DNA of 34,041 nt, taken from assembly GCA_019240125.1 (NCBI GenBank), contig JAFAYW010000173.1:1-34041 (forward strand), read 5' to 3'. The stretch comes from Alphaproteobacteria bacterium (GTDB lineage Bacteria; Pseudomonadota; Alphaproteobacteria; ATCC43930; CGMCC-115725). Below are positions 1 to 8,824 of the stretch, piece by piece. The notes beneath the pieces are model-generated. The model searched no databases. It was not told where the DNA came from and saw only the letters and a list, made by a program, of their open reading frames with translations. Numbering within the stretch: position 1 is the stretch's first letter; each line of letters starts with the position of its first letter. Position numbers and translations under genes: made by a program.

Positions 1-126
1 CGGGCCTTTGTGATGAAGCGCTTTCACACACGTGGCCGCGGTCGTTCGGCTCGGATTGAAAAGCCGTTTTCGCATCTGACCGTGATCGTTCGCGAACGCG
101 CCGAAGATGCTGGGGAGAACGCCTGA
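1..126 (+). CDS. rplV: 50S ribosomal protein L22, 3' end only
   Basis: The first 41 codons of the window read in frame to a TGA at 124-126 and give the typical L22 C-terminus, with the '[15 protein letters not shown]' hook motif that lines the exit tunnel and a final 'HLTVIVRE' beta strand. The start and most of the globular domain lie outside the window. The TGA overlaps the rpsC ATG (TGATG), which suggests translational coupling, and the rplV-rpsC order is the standard S10 operon order. Identity is secure despite truncation by the window edge. Confidence 0.93.
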   Translation, partial: RAFVMKRFHTRGRGRSARIEKPFSHLTVIVRERAEDAGENA

Positions 127-866
127 TGGGGCAAAAGGTAAATCCGATCGGGCTGCGGCTCGGCATCAATCGCACGTGGGACTCGCGCTGGTTTTCGCGC
201 AAGGGTTACGGCGATCAGCTGCACGATGACCTGAAATTGCGCAAGTTTCTCGGCGGCCGCCTGGGGCAGGCGGCGGTGTCGCGTGTGCTGATCGAGCGCG
301 CCGCCCGGCGAACCCGCATTACACTGCACTCGGCCCGGCCCGGCGTGATCATCGGCAAGAAGGGCGCCGATATCGATAAATTGCGCAACGACATCGCCAA
401 GGTCACCAAGAGCGAGGTCAGCCTCAACATCGTCGAAATCCGCAAGCCTGAGATCGAGGCCAAGCTGATCGCCGACAGCATCGCGCAGCAGCTGGAACGC
501 CGTGTTGCGTTTCGCCGTGCGATGAAGCGGGCGGTGCAATCGGCGATGCGCTTCGGTGCGCAAGGCATCCGTATTAATTGTTCGGGCCGGCTCGGCGGCG
601 CTGAGATTGCGCGCATGGAGTGGTATCGCGAGGGCCGTGTGCCGCTCCACACATTGCGGGCCGATGTTGATTTTGGTTACGGCACGGCACGGACCACCTA
701 CGGGATCTGCGGCGTCAAGGTGTGGGTCTTCAAGGGCGAGATTCTGGCGCACGATCCAATGGCGCAGGACAAGCGCATCAATGAACAGCAGGCGGGCGGC
801 GGTCCAGGCGAACGGGACCGCGACCGCCCTGACCGCAACCGGGATCGCGACCGCGATAGGGCATAA
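126..866 (+). CDS. rpsC: 30S ribosomal protein S3
   Basis: S3 of 246 residues, a primary component of the 30S head that helps form the mRNA entry channel. It starts '[13 protein letters not shown]' as expected. The KH domain carries its GxxG loop (GKKG, about residues 77-80), and the C-terminal S3 domain contains '[23 protein letters not shown]'-type sequence at about residues 153-175. The last 25 or so residues form a low-complexity Arg/Asp tail made of RD repeats that is not part of the conserved fold; charged tails of this kind are common in alphaproteobacterial S3. The start overlaps the rplV stop and the stop lies 5 bases before rplP. Confidence 0.98.
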   Translation: MGQKVNPIGLRLGINRTWDSRWFSRKGYGDQLHDDLKLRKFLGGRLGQAAVSRVLIERAARRTRITLHSARPGVIIGKKGADIDKLRNDIAKVTKSEVSLNIVEIRKPEIEAKLIADSIAQQLERRVAFRRAMKRAVQSAMRFGAQGIRINCSGRLGGAEIARMEWYREGRVPLHTLRADVDFGYGTARTTYGICGVKVWVFKGEILAHDPMAQDKRINEQQAGGGPGERDRDRPDRNRDRDRDRA

Positions 867-871
867 GGCAG

Positions 872-1297
872 ATGCTTTCACCAAAACGTACAAAATACCG
901 CAAAGCCCATAAGGGCCGGGTTCATGGTGTCGCGAAGGGCGGGACAACGTTGAACTTTGGCGCGTATGGCTTGAAGGCGATGGAGCCGGGGCGGATCACG
1001 GCGCGCCAGATCGAGGCATCTCGGCGCACGATTACACGGTACATCCGGCGTGTCGGGCGTGTCTGGATCCGCATCTTCCCCGATGTACCGGTGTCGACCA
1101 AGCCGGCCGAGGTCCGCATGGGCAGCGGCAAGGGATCGCCGGAATACTGGATCTGCCGGGTCAAGCCGGGCCGCATCATGTTCGAGCTCGACGGCGTGGC
1201 GCCTGATGTGGCGCGCGAGGCCTTCGAGCTTGCCGCCGCGAAATTGCCGATCACGACAAAGTTCGTGACGCGTCCAGGCGAAGAGGTGTCGGCATGA
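872..1297 (+). CDS. rplP: 50S ribosomal protein L16
   Basis: L16 of 141 residues, which sits near the A-site tRNA elbow and the peptidyl-transferase centre. The N-terminus '[16 protein letters not shown]' is diagnostic, and the internal '[25 protein letters not shown]' region (about residues 60-85) matches the conserved loop that reaches the A site. Length is close to the usual 137 residues. The ATG lies 5 bases after the rpsC stop, and the stop overlaps the rpmC start by 4 bases (ATGA). Confidence 0.98.
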   Translation: MLSPKRTKYRKAHKGRVHGVAKGGTTLNFGAYGLKAMEPGRITARQIEASRRTITRYIRRVGRVWIRIFPDVPVSTKPAEVRMGSGKGSPEYWICRVKPGRIMFELDGVAPDVAREAFELAAAKLPITTKFVTRPGEEVSA

Positions 1298-1515
1298 AGG
1301 GTGGCGTGAGCGCGTCCGATGTCCGCGCCCGGACCGAGGACGAGCTGAACGATCAGCTCCACAATTTGGGCAAGGAATTGTTCAACTTGCGGTTCCAGCG
1401 GGCCAGCGGACAGCTGGAGAACACGACGCGGGTGCGTCACGCGCGGCGCGAAATCGCCCGCATCAAGACCATCCTGCATGAACGGCGCCGCAAGACAGCG
1501 GCGCAAGGGACCTGA
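1294..1515 (+). CDS. rpmC: 50S ribosomal protein L29
   Basis: L29 of 73 residues, a small helical protein at the exit-tunnel rim that helps form the docking site for trigger factor and SRP. It has the family pattern 'L...[21 protein letters not shown]' in helix 2 and an '[13 protein letters not shown]' final helix. Its ATG overlaps the rplP stop in ATGA, and rpsQ follows 3 bases after its stop. The order L16-L29-S17 is canonical. Confidence 0.96.
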   Translation: MKGGVSASDVRARTEDELNDQLHNLGKELFNLRFQRASGQLENTTRVRHARREIARIKTILHERRRKTAAQGT

Positions 1516-1518
1516 ACG

Positions 1519-1836
1519 ATGCCAAAGCGCATTCTTAGCGGCACCGTCGTCAGCGACGCGTGCAACAAGACCGTGGTCGTGCGCGTCGAACGCCGCGTCA
1601 TGCATCCGGTCTATAAGAAATATGTATCGCGCTCAAAAAAGTATGCGGCGCATGACGAAGAGAACCGCTACCGCGCCGGCGATGTGGTGCGGATCGAGGA
1701 ATGCCGCCCGCTATCGAAGCGCAAGAGCTGGATCGTGGTCGAGGGGCCGGCCGATGCGGCGCCCGGGAGGCGGACGCATAAGCCCGGTGACACGGTGCCT
1801 GAAGCGGTGACCGCTGACGTGGGAGATGCCGCATGA
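1519..1836 (+). CDS. rpsQ: 30S ribosomal protein S17
   Basis: S17 of 105 residues, an early-assembling OB-fold protein that binds 16S rRNA. It begins '[26 protein letters not shown]', the family N-terminus, with '[18 protein letters not shown]' following at about residues 32-50. It is about 20 residues longer than the E. coli protein because of a C-terminal extension rich in Pro, Gly and Asp. Its stop overlaps the rplN start by 4 bases. Confidence 0.97.
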   Translation: MPKRILSGTVVSDACNKTVVVRVERRVMHPVYKKYVSRSKKYAAHDEENRYRAGDVVRIEECRPLSKRKSWIVVEGPADAAPGRRTHKPGDTVPEAVTADVGDAA

Positions 1837-2201
1837 TTCAGATGCAAACCAACCTCGATGTCGCCGATAATTCCGGCGCGCGTCGGGTGCAGTGCATCAA
1901 GGTGCTTGGCGGGTCGAAGCGCAGATTTGCCGCGGTCGGCGATGTGATTATTGTCTCGGTCAAAGAGGCGATACCGCGTGGTCGTGTCAAAAAGGGCGAT
2001 GTACATCGCGCCGTCATCGTGCGCACTGCCAAGGAAATCCGCCGCATCGACGGCAGCGCGATCCGCTTCGATCGCAACGCTGCGGTGCTGATCAACCGCC
2101 AGGGCGAGCCGATCGGTACTCGCGTGTTCGGCCCGGTGACGCGCGAGCTGCGCGCCCGCAAATTCCTCAAGATCGCCTCGTTGGCTCCCGAGGTTCTGTA
2201 G
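1833..2201 (+). CDS. rplN: 50S ribosomal protein L14
   Basis: L14 of 122 residues, the exact usual length. It lies at the 30S-50S interface and binds the silencing factor RsfS. '[17 protein letters not shown]' is the signature N-terminus, '[13 protein letters not shown]' is mid-protein, and '[12 protein letters not shown]' lies near residue 95. The start overlaps the rpsQ stop (ATGA), and rplX begins 4 bases after its stop. Confidence 0.98.
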   Translation: MIQMQTNLDVADNSGARRVQCIKVLGGSKRRFAAVGDVIIVSVKEAIPRGRVKKGDVHRAVIVRTAKEIRRIDGSAIRFDRNAAVLINRQGEPIGTRVFGPVTRELRARKFLKIASLAPEVL

Positions 2202-2205
2202 CGCC

Positions 2206-2526
2206 ATGCCCAAGCTGAAGATCAAGAAGGGCGACCAGGTCATCGTCATCACCGGCCGCGATAAAGGCCGTACGGGTGAAGTCCTGCGTGTCGACCCTAC
2301 CGAGAACCGCGTCATCGTGCAGGGCGTGCACATGGCCAAGCGGCATACCAAGCAGAGCTTCGGGAACCCCGGCGGCATTGTCGACAAGGAATTGACGATC
2401 CACGTGTCGAATGTCGCCCATGTAGACCCGAAGAGCCGCAAGGCGACCCGCATTGGCTACAAAACCCTCGAGGGCGGCCGCAAGGTTCGCGTCGCCCGCG
2501 CATCGGGCGAAGTGATCGACAAGTGA
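2206..2526 (+). CDS. rplX: 50S ribosomal protein L24
   Basis: L24 of 106 residues, an assembly initiator protein at the exit-tunnel rim. The KOW motif is visible at about residues 7-33 ('[20 protein letters not shown]'), with '[14 protein letters not shown]' downstream. Length fits the family. It is followed 10 bases later by rplE, as in the standard spc operon. Confidence 0.97.
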   Translation: MPKLKIKKGDQVIVITGRDKGRTGEVLRVDPTENRVIVQGVHMAKRHTKQSFGNPGGIVDKELTIHVSNVAHVDPKSRKATRIGYKTLEGGRKVRVARASGEVIDK

Positions 2527-2536
2527 GAATGCCGGC

Positions 2537-3076
2537 ATGACCCGCTTATCCGAACAATATAACACGAAGGTCCGCACGTCGCTGATGCAGGAGTTCGGTT
2601 ACAAGAACCCCATGCAGGTGCCGCGTCTCGAAAAGATTGTCGTCAACATGGGCGTCGGCGAGGCGGTGCAGGACGGCAAGAAGATGGACGCGGCAGTCGC
2701 CAATCTGACCGCGATCACCGGCCAGCATCCGGTCGTGACGCGAGCCCGCAAGTCGATTGCGACGTTCAAACTGCGCGAGAACATGCCGATCGGCTGCAAG
2801 GTTACATTGCGCCGCGACCGCATGTACGAGTTTCTCGACCGGCTGATCACGGTTGCCCTGCCGCGCGTTCGCGATTTTCGCGGCGTGTCGACGAAGAGCT
2901 TTGACGGCCGCGGCAATTACGCGCTCGGCCTCAAGGAGCAGCTGGTGTTTCCCGAGATCGATTACGACCGGGTCGATACCGTTCGCGGCATGGATATCGT
3001 GATCGTCACGACCGCAAAGACCGATGATGAAGCCCGCGCTTTGCTCAAAGGCTTCGACATGCCTTTCAGCAGTTAA
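2537..3076 (+). CDS. rplE: 50S ribosomal protein L5
   Basis: L5 of 179 residues, the usual length. It carries 5S rRNA together with L18 and contacts the P-site tRNA. Characteristic stretches are '[20 protein letters not shown]' near residue 25, '[15 protein letters not shown]' near residue 70 and '[12 protein letters not shown]' near residue 133. The ATG at 2537 is 10 bases past the rplX stop. A 24-base gap leads to rpsN. Confidence 0.98.
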   Translation: MTRLSEQYNTKVRTSLMQEFGYKNPMQVPRLEKIVVNMGVGEAVQDGKKMDAAVANLTAITGQHPVVTRARKSIATFKLRENMPIGCKVTLRRDRMYEFLDRLITVALPRVRDFRGVSTKSFDGRGNYALGLKEQLVFPEIDYDRVDTVRGMDIVIVTTAKTDDEARALLKGFDMPFSS

Positions 3077-3100
3077 GCGACCGGCGGAGCAGATTTTCCG

Positions 3101-3406
3101 ATGGCCAAGAAGAGTTCGATTGAGAAGAACAACCGACGCGCCAAGCTGGCGAAGCAGGTTGACCCGCGCCGCCAGCGTCTGAAGGCGACCGCGCGCGATC
3201 GCGATGCGGAACCCGAGGAGCGCTTTGCGGCGCAGCTGAAACTGGCGGAACTGCCGCGCAACAGCTCGGCGACGCGCGTGCGCAACCGCTGTCTGCTAAC
3301 GGGCCGGCCGCGCGGGTACTATCGCAAATTCAAGCTGTCGCGGATTGCGATGCGCGAATTGTCGTCCGCCGGGCAGATCCCTGGCGTGCTCAAGTCGAGC
3401 TGGTAG
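3101..3406 (+). CDS. rpsN: 30S ribosomal protein S14, zinc-free type
   Basis: S14 of 101 residues, a late-assembly protein of the 30S head. It is the long, zinc-independent (C-minus) form: the C-terminal half has '[22 protein letters not shown]' but lacks the paired CxxC motifs of the short zinc form. That length and type are normal for alphaproteobacteria. It lies between rplE and rpsH in canonical order, with 12 bases to rpsH. Confidence 0.97.
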   Translation: MAKKSSIEKNNRRAKLAKQVDPRRQRLKATARDRDAEPEERFAAQLKLAELPRNSSATRVRNRCLLTGRPRGYYRKFKLSRIAMRELSSAGQIPGVLKSSW

Positions 3407-3418
3407 AGGAGAGCTGCC

Positions 3419-3817
3419 ATGTCGATGAGCGATCCTCTCGGCGATATGCTGACCCGCATCCGCAATGGCCAGCGCGCGCGCCAGGCCGTGGTCGCGGCGC
3501 CCGCGTCGGGGTTTCGAGCCAATGTGCTCGAAGTCTTGCGGCGCGAGGGCTACATCCGCGGTTTCACCCATGAGCAGGTGCGGCCGGGTATTTCTGAGCT
3601 CAAGATCGAGCTCAAATACGTTGACGGCGAGCCGGTCATCAAGGAGATCGCCCGGGTGTCCAAGCCGGGGCGGCGCGTCTATTCAAAACTGGTCGATCTG
3701 CCGCGCGTCTATAACGGGCTCGGGATTTCGATCCTGTCGACGCCGCGCGGTGTCATGTCCGATAACGAAGCCCGTGCCGCTAATGTTGGCGGCGAGGTGC
3801 TCTGCCGGGTGTTTTAG
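3419..3817 (+). CDS. rpsH: 30S ribosomal protein S8
   Basis: S8 of 132 residues, a primary 16S rRNA binder. In E. coli it is also the translational repressor of the spc operon; whether that holds here is not visible. '[14 protein letters not shown]' at the N-terminus and 'KPGRRVY', '[19 protein letters not shown]' and 'GGEVLCRVF' in the C-terminal half are diagnostic. The start is preceded by 'gagagctgcc', a Shine-Dalgarno-like GAGAG. Confidence 0.98.
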   Translation: MSMSDPLGDMLTRIRNGQRARQAVVAAPASGFRANVLEVLRREGYIRGFTHEQVRPGISELKIELKYVDGEPVIKEIARVSKPGRRVYSKLVDLPRVYNGLGISILSTPRGVMSDNEARAANVGGEVLCRVF

Positions 3818-3852
3818 GCCCGGCATATCGCCAGAGTATTGAGGGAAATCCG

Positions 3853-4386
3853 ATGTCGCGGATTGGTAAGAACCCGGTGGAAATTCCGCAGGGCGTGCAG
3901 ATTGATATGGCGGGGCAGACCCTGACGGCGAAGGGCCGCAACGGCACGTTAAGCCTCGTTGTCAGCAACGAAGTCGACGCAACAATCGCCGATGGCTCCG
4001 TCACGATTGCGCCGAAGGACGAGTCGACCCGCGCGCGAGCGATGTGGGGCACGACGCGGGCGCTGGTCAATAATATGGTGATCGGCGTATCCACCGGGTT
4101 CACCCGCAACCTTGAGATCAACGGTGTCGGGTATCGCGCCGCGGTGCAGGGCAGCAATTTGAACCTGCAACTTGGATACAGCCACGATATCGTCTACCCA
4201 ATCCCGAGCGACGTGAAGATCGCCTGCGAGCGGCCGACCGCGATCGCGATTACCGGCGCCGACCGCCAGCGGGTCGGGCAGATTGCCGCGGAAATCCGGG
4301 CATTCCGGCCGCCGGAGCCGTATAAGGGCAAGGGAATCAAGTACGCCGACGAGACCATCCGGCGCAAGGAAGGCAAGAAGAAGTAG
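3853..4386 (+). CDS. rplF: 50S ribosomal protein L6
   Basis: L6 of 177 residues, the usual length, located near the factor-binding (GTPase-associated) centre. It starts '[15 protein letters not shown]' and carries the C-terminal RNA-binding motif '[12 protein letters not shown]' at about residues 155-166. A GAGGGAAA stretch before the ATG serves as ribosome-binding site. rplR starts 2 bases after its stop. Confidence 0.98.
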   Translation: MSRIGKNPVEIPQGVQIDMAGQTLTAKGRNGTLSLVVSNEVDATIADGSVTIAPKDESTRARAMWGTTRALVNNMVIGVSTGFTRNLEINGVGYRAAVQGSNLNLQLGYSHDIVYPIPSDVKIACERPTAIAITGADRQRVGQIAAEIRAFRPPEPYKGKGIKYADETIRRKEGKKK

Positions 4387-4388
4387 CC

Positions 4389-4754
4389 ATGTCCAATCAA
4401 CCCGACACGCTGTTCCGGCGGCGGCGCGAGCGCACCCGCTTCAAACTGCGCCAGGCGTCTCAAGGGCGTCCCCGGCTTTCGGTGTTCCGCTCGTCACGCC
4501 ACATCTATGCCCAGATCATCGACGATAAGGCCGGTCACACGCTGGCTGCGGCTTCAACCCTCGACGCCGGCATCAGGGGCGACCTGAAAACCGGCGCCGA
4601 TAGGGCAGCTGCGTCGGCGGTTGGCAAGCTGATCGCGGAGCGCGCCAAGGCAGCGGGGATCGAGCGGGTTGTGTTTGATCGCGGCGCCTATCTCTATCAC
4701 GGCCGCGTCAAGGCGCTGGCCGATGCCGCCCGCGAGGGCGGCCTGGACTTTTAG
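4389..4754 (+). CDS. rplR: 50S ribosomal protein L18
   Basis: L18 of 121 residues, a 5S rRNA-binding protein of the central protuberance. Typical motifs are '[20 protein letters not shown]' at about residues 29-48 and, near the end, '[25 protein letters not shown]'. It follows rplF after 2 bases and precedes rpsE by 11 bases with a GAGG ribosome-binding site. Confidence 0.98.
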   Translation: MSNQPDTLFRRRRERTRFKLRQASQGRPRLSVFRSSRHIYAQIIDDKAGHTLAAASTLDAGIRGDLKTGADRAAASAVGKLIAERAKAAGIERVVFDRGAYLYHGRVKALADAAREGGLDF

Positions 4755-4765
4755 AGGAGCCGGTA

Positions 4766-5377
4766 ATGGCACGTACGCAAGGAACCGGCGGGACACGCAA
4801 CCAGGGTGAAGGCGGCGACCGCCGTCGCCGCCGCGATGGCGAAGGCCCGCAACGCGATCGCGAAGAAAGCGATTTCGCTGAAAAGCTGGTCGGGATTAAC
4901 CGGGTTGCCAAGGTCGTGAAGGGTGGGCGGCGCTTTGGCTTTGCCGCGCTGGTCATTGTCGGCGACCGCAAGGGGCGGGTCGGCTATGGCGCGGGCAAGG
5001 CGCGCGAGGTGCCGGAGGCGATCCGCAAGGCGACGGAACAGGCGCGTCGCAGCATGATCCGGGTGCCGTTGCGTGAAGGCCGCACATTGCACCACGACAT
5101 CCATGACAGCTATGGCGCCGGCAAGGTCATCGTGCGGGCGGCGAAGCCCGGGACGGGCATCATCGCGGGCGGCCCGATGCGCGCGATCTTCGAGGCGCTG
5201 GGCGTTCAGGACATCGTCGCCAAGTCGGTCGGCAGCTCGAACCCTCACAACATGATCAAGGCGACGTTCGCGGCGCTGAGCCACGTCACGAGCCCACGCG
5301 CGGTGGCCGCCCGGCGCGGCAAGAAGGTGGCCGAGGTGCTCGGGCGCCGCGAAGCCGAAATGCAGGGTCAGGCGTGA
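4766..5377 (+). CDS. rpsE: 30S ribosomal protein S5
   Basis: S5 of 203 residues, longer than the E. coli protein (167) because of an N-terminal Gly/Arg/Asp-rich extension of about 35 residues before the conserved '[20 protein letters not shown]' double-stranded-RNA-binding region. The C-terminal '[22 protein letters not shown]' block is conserved. S5 shapes the mRNA entry channel and decoding accuracy. Its stop overlaps the following rpmD start region by up to 4 bases. Confidence 0.98.
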   Translation: MARTQGTGGTRNQGEGGDRRRRRDGEGPQRDREESDFAEKLVGINRVAKVVKGGRRFGFAALVIVGDRKGRVGYGAGKAREVPEAIRKATEQARRSMIRVPLREGRTLHHDIHDSYGAGKVIVRAAKPGTGIIAGGPMRAIFEALGVQDIVAKSVGSSNPHNMIKATFAALSHVTSPRAVAARRGKKVAEVLGRREAEMQGQA

Positions 5378-5580
5378 TGCCGGAGACAAACGACATCAAA
5401 AAGACCGTGCGGGTGGTGCAGACCGGCAGCCCGATTGGGCGCCGCTCCGATCAGGAGGCGACGCTCAAGGGCCTCGGCCTCAACAAGCGCCACCGCGAGC
5501 GCACGCTTGAGGATACGCCCGCGGTGCGCGGGATGATCAACAAGGTGAAACATCTGGTTCGCGTCGTCGGCGAGGCCTAG
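5374..5580 (+). CDS. rpmD: 50S ribosomal protein L30
   Basis: L30 with the core '[20 protein letters not shown]' then '[16 protein letters not shown]' and a final '[12 protein letters not shown]', matching the family throughout. Two starts are possible: GTG at 5374 (68 residues) or the adjacent in-frame ATG at 5377, which shares its A with the rpsE stop (TGATG). The ATG is the more likely. Downstream the operon is interrupted by a palindromic element before rplO. Confidence 0.95.
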   Translation: MMPETNDIKKTVRVVQTGSPIGRRSDQEATLKGLGLNKRHRERTLEDTPAVRGMINKVKHLVRVVGEA

Positions 5581-5594
5581 GCAGATTTAAGATC

Positions 5595-5682
5595 CGTCAT
5601 TCCCGCTGAGGTGGGAACCCAGGGGCTACTGCACGCCGCTATGCCCTGGTACCCCGCGTCGCGGGGGCGGGTTGGGAATGGA
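5595..5682 (+). repeat. palindromic REP-like intergenic element between rpmD and rplO
   Basis: The 111-base gap between rpmD and rplO is mostly inverted repeats. Outer arms CATTCCC (5598-5604) and GGGAATG (5674-5680) enclose three hairpins: TTCCCGC/GTGGGAA (5600-5617, one G-U pair), CCAGGG/CCCTGG (5619-5648) and a CCCCGCG/GCGGGG hairpin (5652-5665). The nested CATTCCCGC ... GGGAATG layout resembles the palindromic repeats common between genes in alphaproteobacteria. Only one copy is in this window, so the repeat status is inferred from its form. An open frame through the element (GTG at 5611) makes a spurious N-terminal extension of rplO. Confidence 0.65.
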
Positions 5683-5691
5683 TACGAAGCG

Positions 5692-6180
5692 ATGAAGCTG
5701 AACGAGATCAGAGACAATCCGGGCTCGCATTACCGCGCCAAGCGTGTCGGCCGCGGTATCGGCTCGGGCAAGGGCAAGGCTTCGGGTCGTGGCGGCAAGG
5801 GCCAGACCGCGCGCAGCGGCGTGGCGATTAACGGGTTTGAAGGCGGGCAGACGCCGTTGCATCGCCGCCTGCCGAAACGCGGCTTTAACAACAGCATCTT
5901 CCAGAAGGACTACAAGGTGGTCAATCTGGGGCGCCTGCAGCGGGCGGTCGATGCTGGCAAGCTCAGCGCCGAGGGCACGGTCGATGCTGCCCGAATCGTC
6001 GCGGCGGGGATCCTGCGGCGGGCGGGCGATGGGGTGCGGCTGCTGGCTAAGGGCAAGCTGAACGCCGCGTTGACGATTGAGGTTACCGGTGCTTCGAAAA
6101 GTGCGGTCGCTGCAGTCGAGGCGGCCGGCGGCAAGGTTATCGTCAAGGGCGGCGTCGCGCCTGAAGCCGCGGCTTCCTGA
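5692..6180 (+). CDS. rplO: 50S ribosomal protein L15
   Basis: L15 of 162 residues, a late-assembly 50S protein. The ATG at 5692 gives '[11 protein letters not shown]', the standard N-terminus, followed by the Gly/Arg-rich '[13 protein letters not shown]' and '[10 protein letters not shown]' stretch and '[18 protein letters not shown]'. The frame stays open upstream to 5611, but that extension reads through the palindromic element and is unlike L15, so 5692 is chosen. The ribosome-binding site is weak (GAAG 5 bases before the ATG), which fits an element inserted close to the start. Confidence 0.97.
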   Translation: MKLNEIRDNPGSHYRAKRVGRGIGSGKGKASGRGGKGQTARSGVAINGFEGGQTPLHRRLPKRGFNNSIFQKDYKVVNLGRLQRAVDAGKLSAEGTVDAARIVAAGILRRAGDGVRLLAKGKLNAALTIEVTGASKSAVAAVEAAGGKVIVKGGVAPEAAAS

Positions 6181-6193
6181 CGATACGAGTGAA

Positions 6194-6236
6194 GGTGCGG
6201 GCGCTGCCGCCGGCGCGTATAAGCGCGCCCGCCACC
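6194..6236 (+). promoter_or_regulatory. strong hairpin in the rplO-secY gap
   Basis: GGTGCGGGCGC at 6194-6204 pairs with GCGCCCGCCACC at 6225-6236 over 11 base pairs with one bulged C (6232) and a 20-base loop. It ends 4 bases before the GAGG (6241-6244) ribosome-binding site of secY. There is no T-run, so it is not a classical terminator. It could be an mRNA processing site or a translational control hairpin for secY. Function is inferred. Confidence 0.4.
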
Positions 6237-6254
6237 GAGTGAGGATGGGTTAGA

Positions 6255-7598
6255 ATGGCGTCAGCCGCCGAACAACTCGCTGCCAGTATTAATTTCGGCG
6301 CGTTCTCCAAGGCGACCGAACTCAAGAACCGCATCTGGTTCACTCTTGGAGCCTTGGTGGTCTACCGGCTCGGAACTTACATCCCGATTCCCGGTATCGA
6401 CCCGGGCATTCTGCACGAAATTTTTCAGCACAATGCCGGCGGCATCCTCGGCATGTTCGACATGTTCTCGGGCGGCGCGCTCGGGCGCATGACGATCTTT
6501 GCGCTCAATATCATGCCGTATATTTCGGCCTCGATTATCATCCAGCTGCTCACTGCAGTATCGCCGCAGCTCGAAACGCTGAAGAAAGAGGGCGAGAGCG
6601 GCCGCAAAAAGCTCAATCAATACACCCGCTATGGCACCGTGGTGCTGGCGGCGGTGCAGGCTTACGGTATCGCGGTGGGGCTTGAGCAGATGCGTTCGGG
6701 CGTGCAGTCGGCGGTGCTCGACCCCGGGTTGTTCTTCCGCATTGCCACGGTCATCACGCTGACCAGCGGCACCGTGTTTCTGATGTGGCTGGGAGAGCAG
6801 ATCACCGCGCGCGGTATCGGTAACGGCATTTCGCTGATCATCATGGCCGGCATCGTCGCCAATCTGCCGCATGCATTGGCCTCAACGCTCGAACTTAGCC
6901 GCACCGGCGCGTTATCGCCGATCTTCATCATTATCCTGCTGCTGATGTCGGTCGTCGTCGTAATGGTTATCGTGTTCATGGAGCGGGCACAGCGGCGCAT
7001 CCTGGTGCAATATCCCAAACGCCAGCAGGGCAACCGCATGTATGGCGGCGAGGCCTCGCACCTGCCCCTGAAGCTCAACACCTCGGGCGTTATCCCGCCA
7101 ATCTTTGCGTCATCGCTGCTGTTGTTGCCGACGACTGTCGCAACGTTCGAGAGTAGCAACCCGAATGCAGGCTGGCTCGGTACGGTCACGGCCTACCTGG
7201 CGCACGGCAAGCCGCTCTACATGGCGCTCTATGTCGGCATGATCGTGTTTTTCTCGTTCTTCTACACCGCGATCGTCTTTAATCCGGCCGAAACTGCCGA
7301 CAATCTGCGTAAATATGGCGGGTTCATCCCCGGTATCCGGCCTGGCAAAAATACCGCCGACTATCTCGACTATGTGCTGACCCGCATCACCGTGCTCGGA
7401 GCGATCTACCTCTCGGCCGTCTGCATCTTGCCGGAACTGCTGATCTCGGAATATTCCGTGCCGTTCTATTTCGGCGGCACCAGTCTGCTGATCGTGGTCA
7501 GTGTTACAATGGACACCGTGGCGCAGATTCATTCGCATCTCCTCGCGCATCAATATGAGGGGCTGATCAAGAAGTCGCGATTACGCGGCCGCCGCTGA
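6255..7598 (+). CDS. secY: protein translocase subunit SecY
   Basis: SecY of 447 residues, the channel subunit of SecYEG in the inner membrane. The N-terminal region '[27 protein letters not shown]' is TM1 and the start of the plug. About ten hydrophobic segments follow, with the conserved '[12 protein letters not shown]' in the middle and '[32 protein letters not shown]' spanning the cytosolic loop 4-5 and TM7. The C-terminal tail ends '[14 protein letters not shown]'. It is in standard position after rplO, with adk 26 bases downstream. Confidence 0.98.
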   Translation: MASAAEQLAASINFGAFSKATELKNRIWFTLGALVVYRLGTYIPIPGIDPGILHEIFQHNAGGILGMFDMFSGGALGRMTIFALNIMPYISASIIIQLLTAVSPQLETLKKEGESGRKKLNQYTRYGTVVLAAVQAYGIAVGLEQMRSGVQSAVLDPGLFFRIATVITLTSGTVFLMWLGEQITARGIGNGISLIIMAGIVANLPHALASTLELSRTGALSPIFIIILLLMSVVVVMVIVFMERAQRRILVQYPKRQQGNRMYGGEASHLPLKLNTSGVIPPIFASSLLLLPTTVATFESSNPNAGWLGTVTAYLAHGKPLYMALYVGMIVFFSFFYTAIVFNPAETADNLRKYGGFIPGIRPGKNTADYLDYVLTRITVLGAIYLSAVCILPELLISEYSVPFYFGGTSLLIVVSVTMDTVAQIHSHLLAHQYEGLIKKSRLRGRR

Positions 7599-7624
7599 AC
7601 TCGCCCACGCTCAAGGCACGTCAG

Positions 7625-8272
7625 ATGAACCTTATCCTGTTGGGTCCGCCGGGCGCCGGCAAAGGAACCCAGGCGAAGCGGCTGGAACAGGCGCACGGCC
7701 TCGTTCAGCTCGCAACCGGCGACATGCTGCGCGCGGCGGTGGCCTCCGGCAACCCGCTGGGACAGCGCGTCAAAGGCATTATGGAAGCTGGCCATCTCGT
7801 GCCCGATGCGGTGTTGATCGAGATGATCGAAAGCCGCATCGGCCAACCCGATTGCGCCAGTGGTTTTATCCTCGACGGCTTTCCGCGCACCGTCCCCCAG
7901 GCTGAGGCGCTCGACGCGATGCTGAAAGCGCGCGGTCAGAAACTCGACCATGTGGTGCTGATGGAGGTCGACGAAGCCGCGCTGGTCGATCGGCTGGGCG
8001 GTCGCTTCAGCTGCGGCGCCTGCGGGGCCAGCTATCACGAGCGCTATAATCGCCCCAAGGTCGAGGGTGTCTGCGACATCTGTGGCAGCACCAATCTTAT
8101 CTATCGCGCCGATGACCGCCCGGAGTCGGTAGCAACCCGCTTTGCCGCCTATCGCAATCAGACCGCGCCGATACTACCTTATTACAAAGACAGTGGAGTT
8201 CTGACCTCGATCGACGGGATGGCCGATATCGATGAGGTCACGCGGCAAATCGAGGCCGTTCTGGCGCGTTAG
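7625..8272 (+). CDS. adk: adenylate kinase with Cys4 zinc-type LID
   Basis: Adenylate kinase of 215 residues (ATP + AMP to 2 ADP). The P-loop GPPGAGKGT is at residues 7-15, the AMP-binding 'TGDMLRAAV' at 31-39 and 'GFPRT' at 85-89. The LID domain (about 125-160) has CxxC pairs at Cys130/133 and Cys150/153, the structural zinc-site pattern known in Gram-positive and some proteobacterial enzymes but absent in E. coli. Location between secY and rpsM is typical of alphaproteobacteria. Confidence 0.97.
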   Translation: MNLILLGPPGAGKGTQAKRLEQAHGLVQLATGDMLRAAVASGNPLGQRVKGIMEAGHLVPDAVLIEMIESRIGQPDCASGFILDGFPRTVPQAEALDAMLKARGQKLDHVVLMEVDEAALVDRLGGRFSCGACGASYHERYNRPKVEGVCDICGSTNLIYRADDRPESVATRFAAYRNQTAPILPYYKDSGVLTSIDGMADIDEVTRQIEAVLAR

Positions 8273-8312
8273 TTCGCCGCGCGTCCGGGCACGTTTCCCT
8301 GGGTGCGTATCG

Positions 8313-8345
8313 TTGACGCAGCGGGATTTGACGGTATAATCCCGC
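8313..8345 (+). promoter_or_regulatory. sigma-70 promoter for the rpsM-rpsK-rpoA-rplQ operon with overlapping inverted repeat
   Basis: TTGACG (8313-8318) and a perfect TATAAT (8335-8340) are separated by 16 bases, close to the TTGACA-17-TATAAT consensus. A start site near 8347 would give a leader of about 50 bases before rpsM. An exact 8-base inverted repeat, GCGGGATT (8321-8328) and AATCCCGC (8338-8345), overlaps the -10 box. It could be an operator or could fold only as DNA cruciform or RNA; no regulator is evident. Confidence 0.7.
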
Positions 8346-8398
8346 GCTTGTTCGGCGGCGGTGACCGCCCATTCCCGATATTCCAAGGAGATGCGCCC

Positions 8399-8767
8399 GT
8401 GGCGCGTATTGCTGGCGTCAACATCCCGAATCAAAAACGTGTCCCGATCGCCCTGACCTACATCCATGGCATCGGCCGCAGCACGGCAGAGAATATCTGC
8501 GAGAAGGTTGGTATTCCGCTGGAGCGGCGGGCCGCCGACATGACCGATGACGAGGTGCTCCGCGTGCGCGAACTGGTCGACCGTGAACATACGGTTGAAG
8601 GCGATCTGCGCCGTCAGGTGGCAATGAATATAAAGCGGCTGATGGATCTCGGCAGCTACCGCGGGCTGCGGCACCGCAAGGGCCTGCCGGTCCGGGGCCA
8701 GCGCACTCATACCAACGCCCGAACCCGCAAAGGCCCGGCGCGTCCTATCGCAGGCAAAAAGAAATAG
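8399..8767 (+). CDS. rpsM: 30S ribosomal protein S13
   Basis: S13 of 122 residues, a 30S head protein that bridges to the 50S and contacts the P-site tRNA. The family N-terminus '[10 protein letters not shown]' is produced only by the GTG at 8399, which has AAGGAG about 8 bases upstream. The frame is open back to 8303, but that stretch contains the promoter and is not S13-like. A helix-two-turn-helix '[15 protein letters not shown]' and the basic tail '[14 protein letters not shown]' are present. Confidence 0.97.
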   Translation: MARIAGVNIPNQKRVPIALTYIHGIGRSTAENICEKVGIPLERRAADMTDDEVLRVRELVDREHTVEGDLRRQVAMNIKRLMDLGSYRGLRHRKGLPVRGQRTHTNARTRKGPARPIAGKKK

Positions 8768-8824
8768 CACGCTTCGACGGGACTCTCCGGACGGTCTGAT
8801 CGAGCGTAAAGGCGGACGATTTAC

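Noticed and set aside
4751..5389. Minus-strand open frame opposite rpsE
   Set aside because: rpsE is a certain ribosomal gene in operon context; the antisense frame has no support.
5611..5691. Upstream extension of L15 from a GTG at 5611
   Set aside because: The extra residues come from the palindromic element and do not resemble the L15 N-terminus, which begins at the ATG at 5692.
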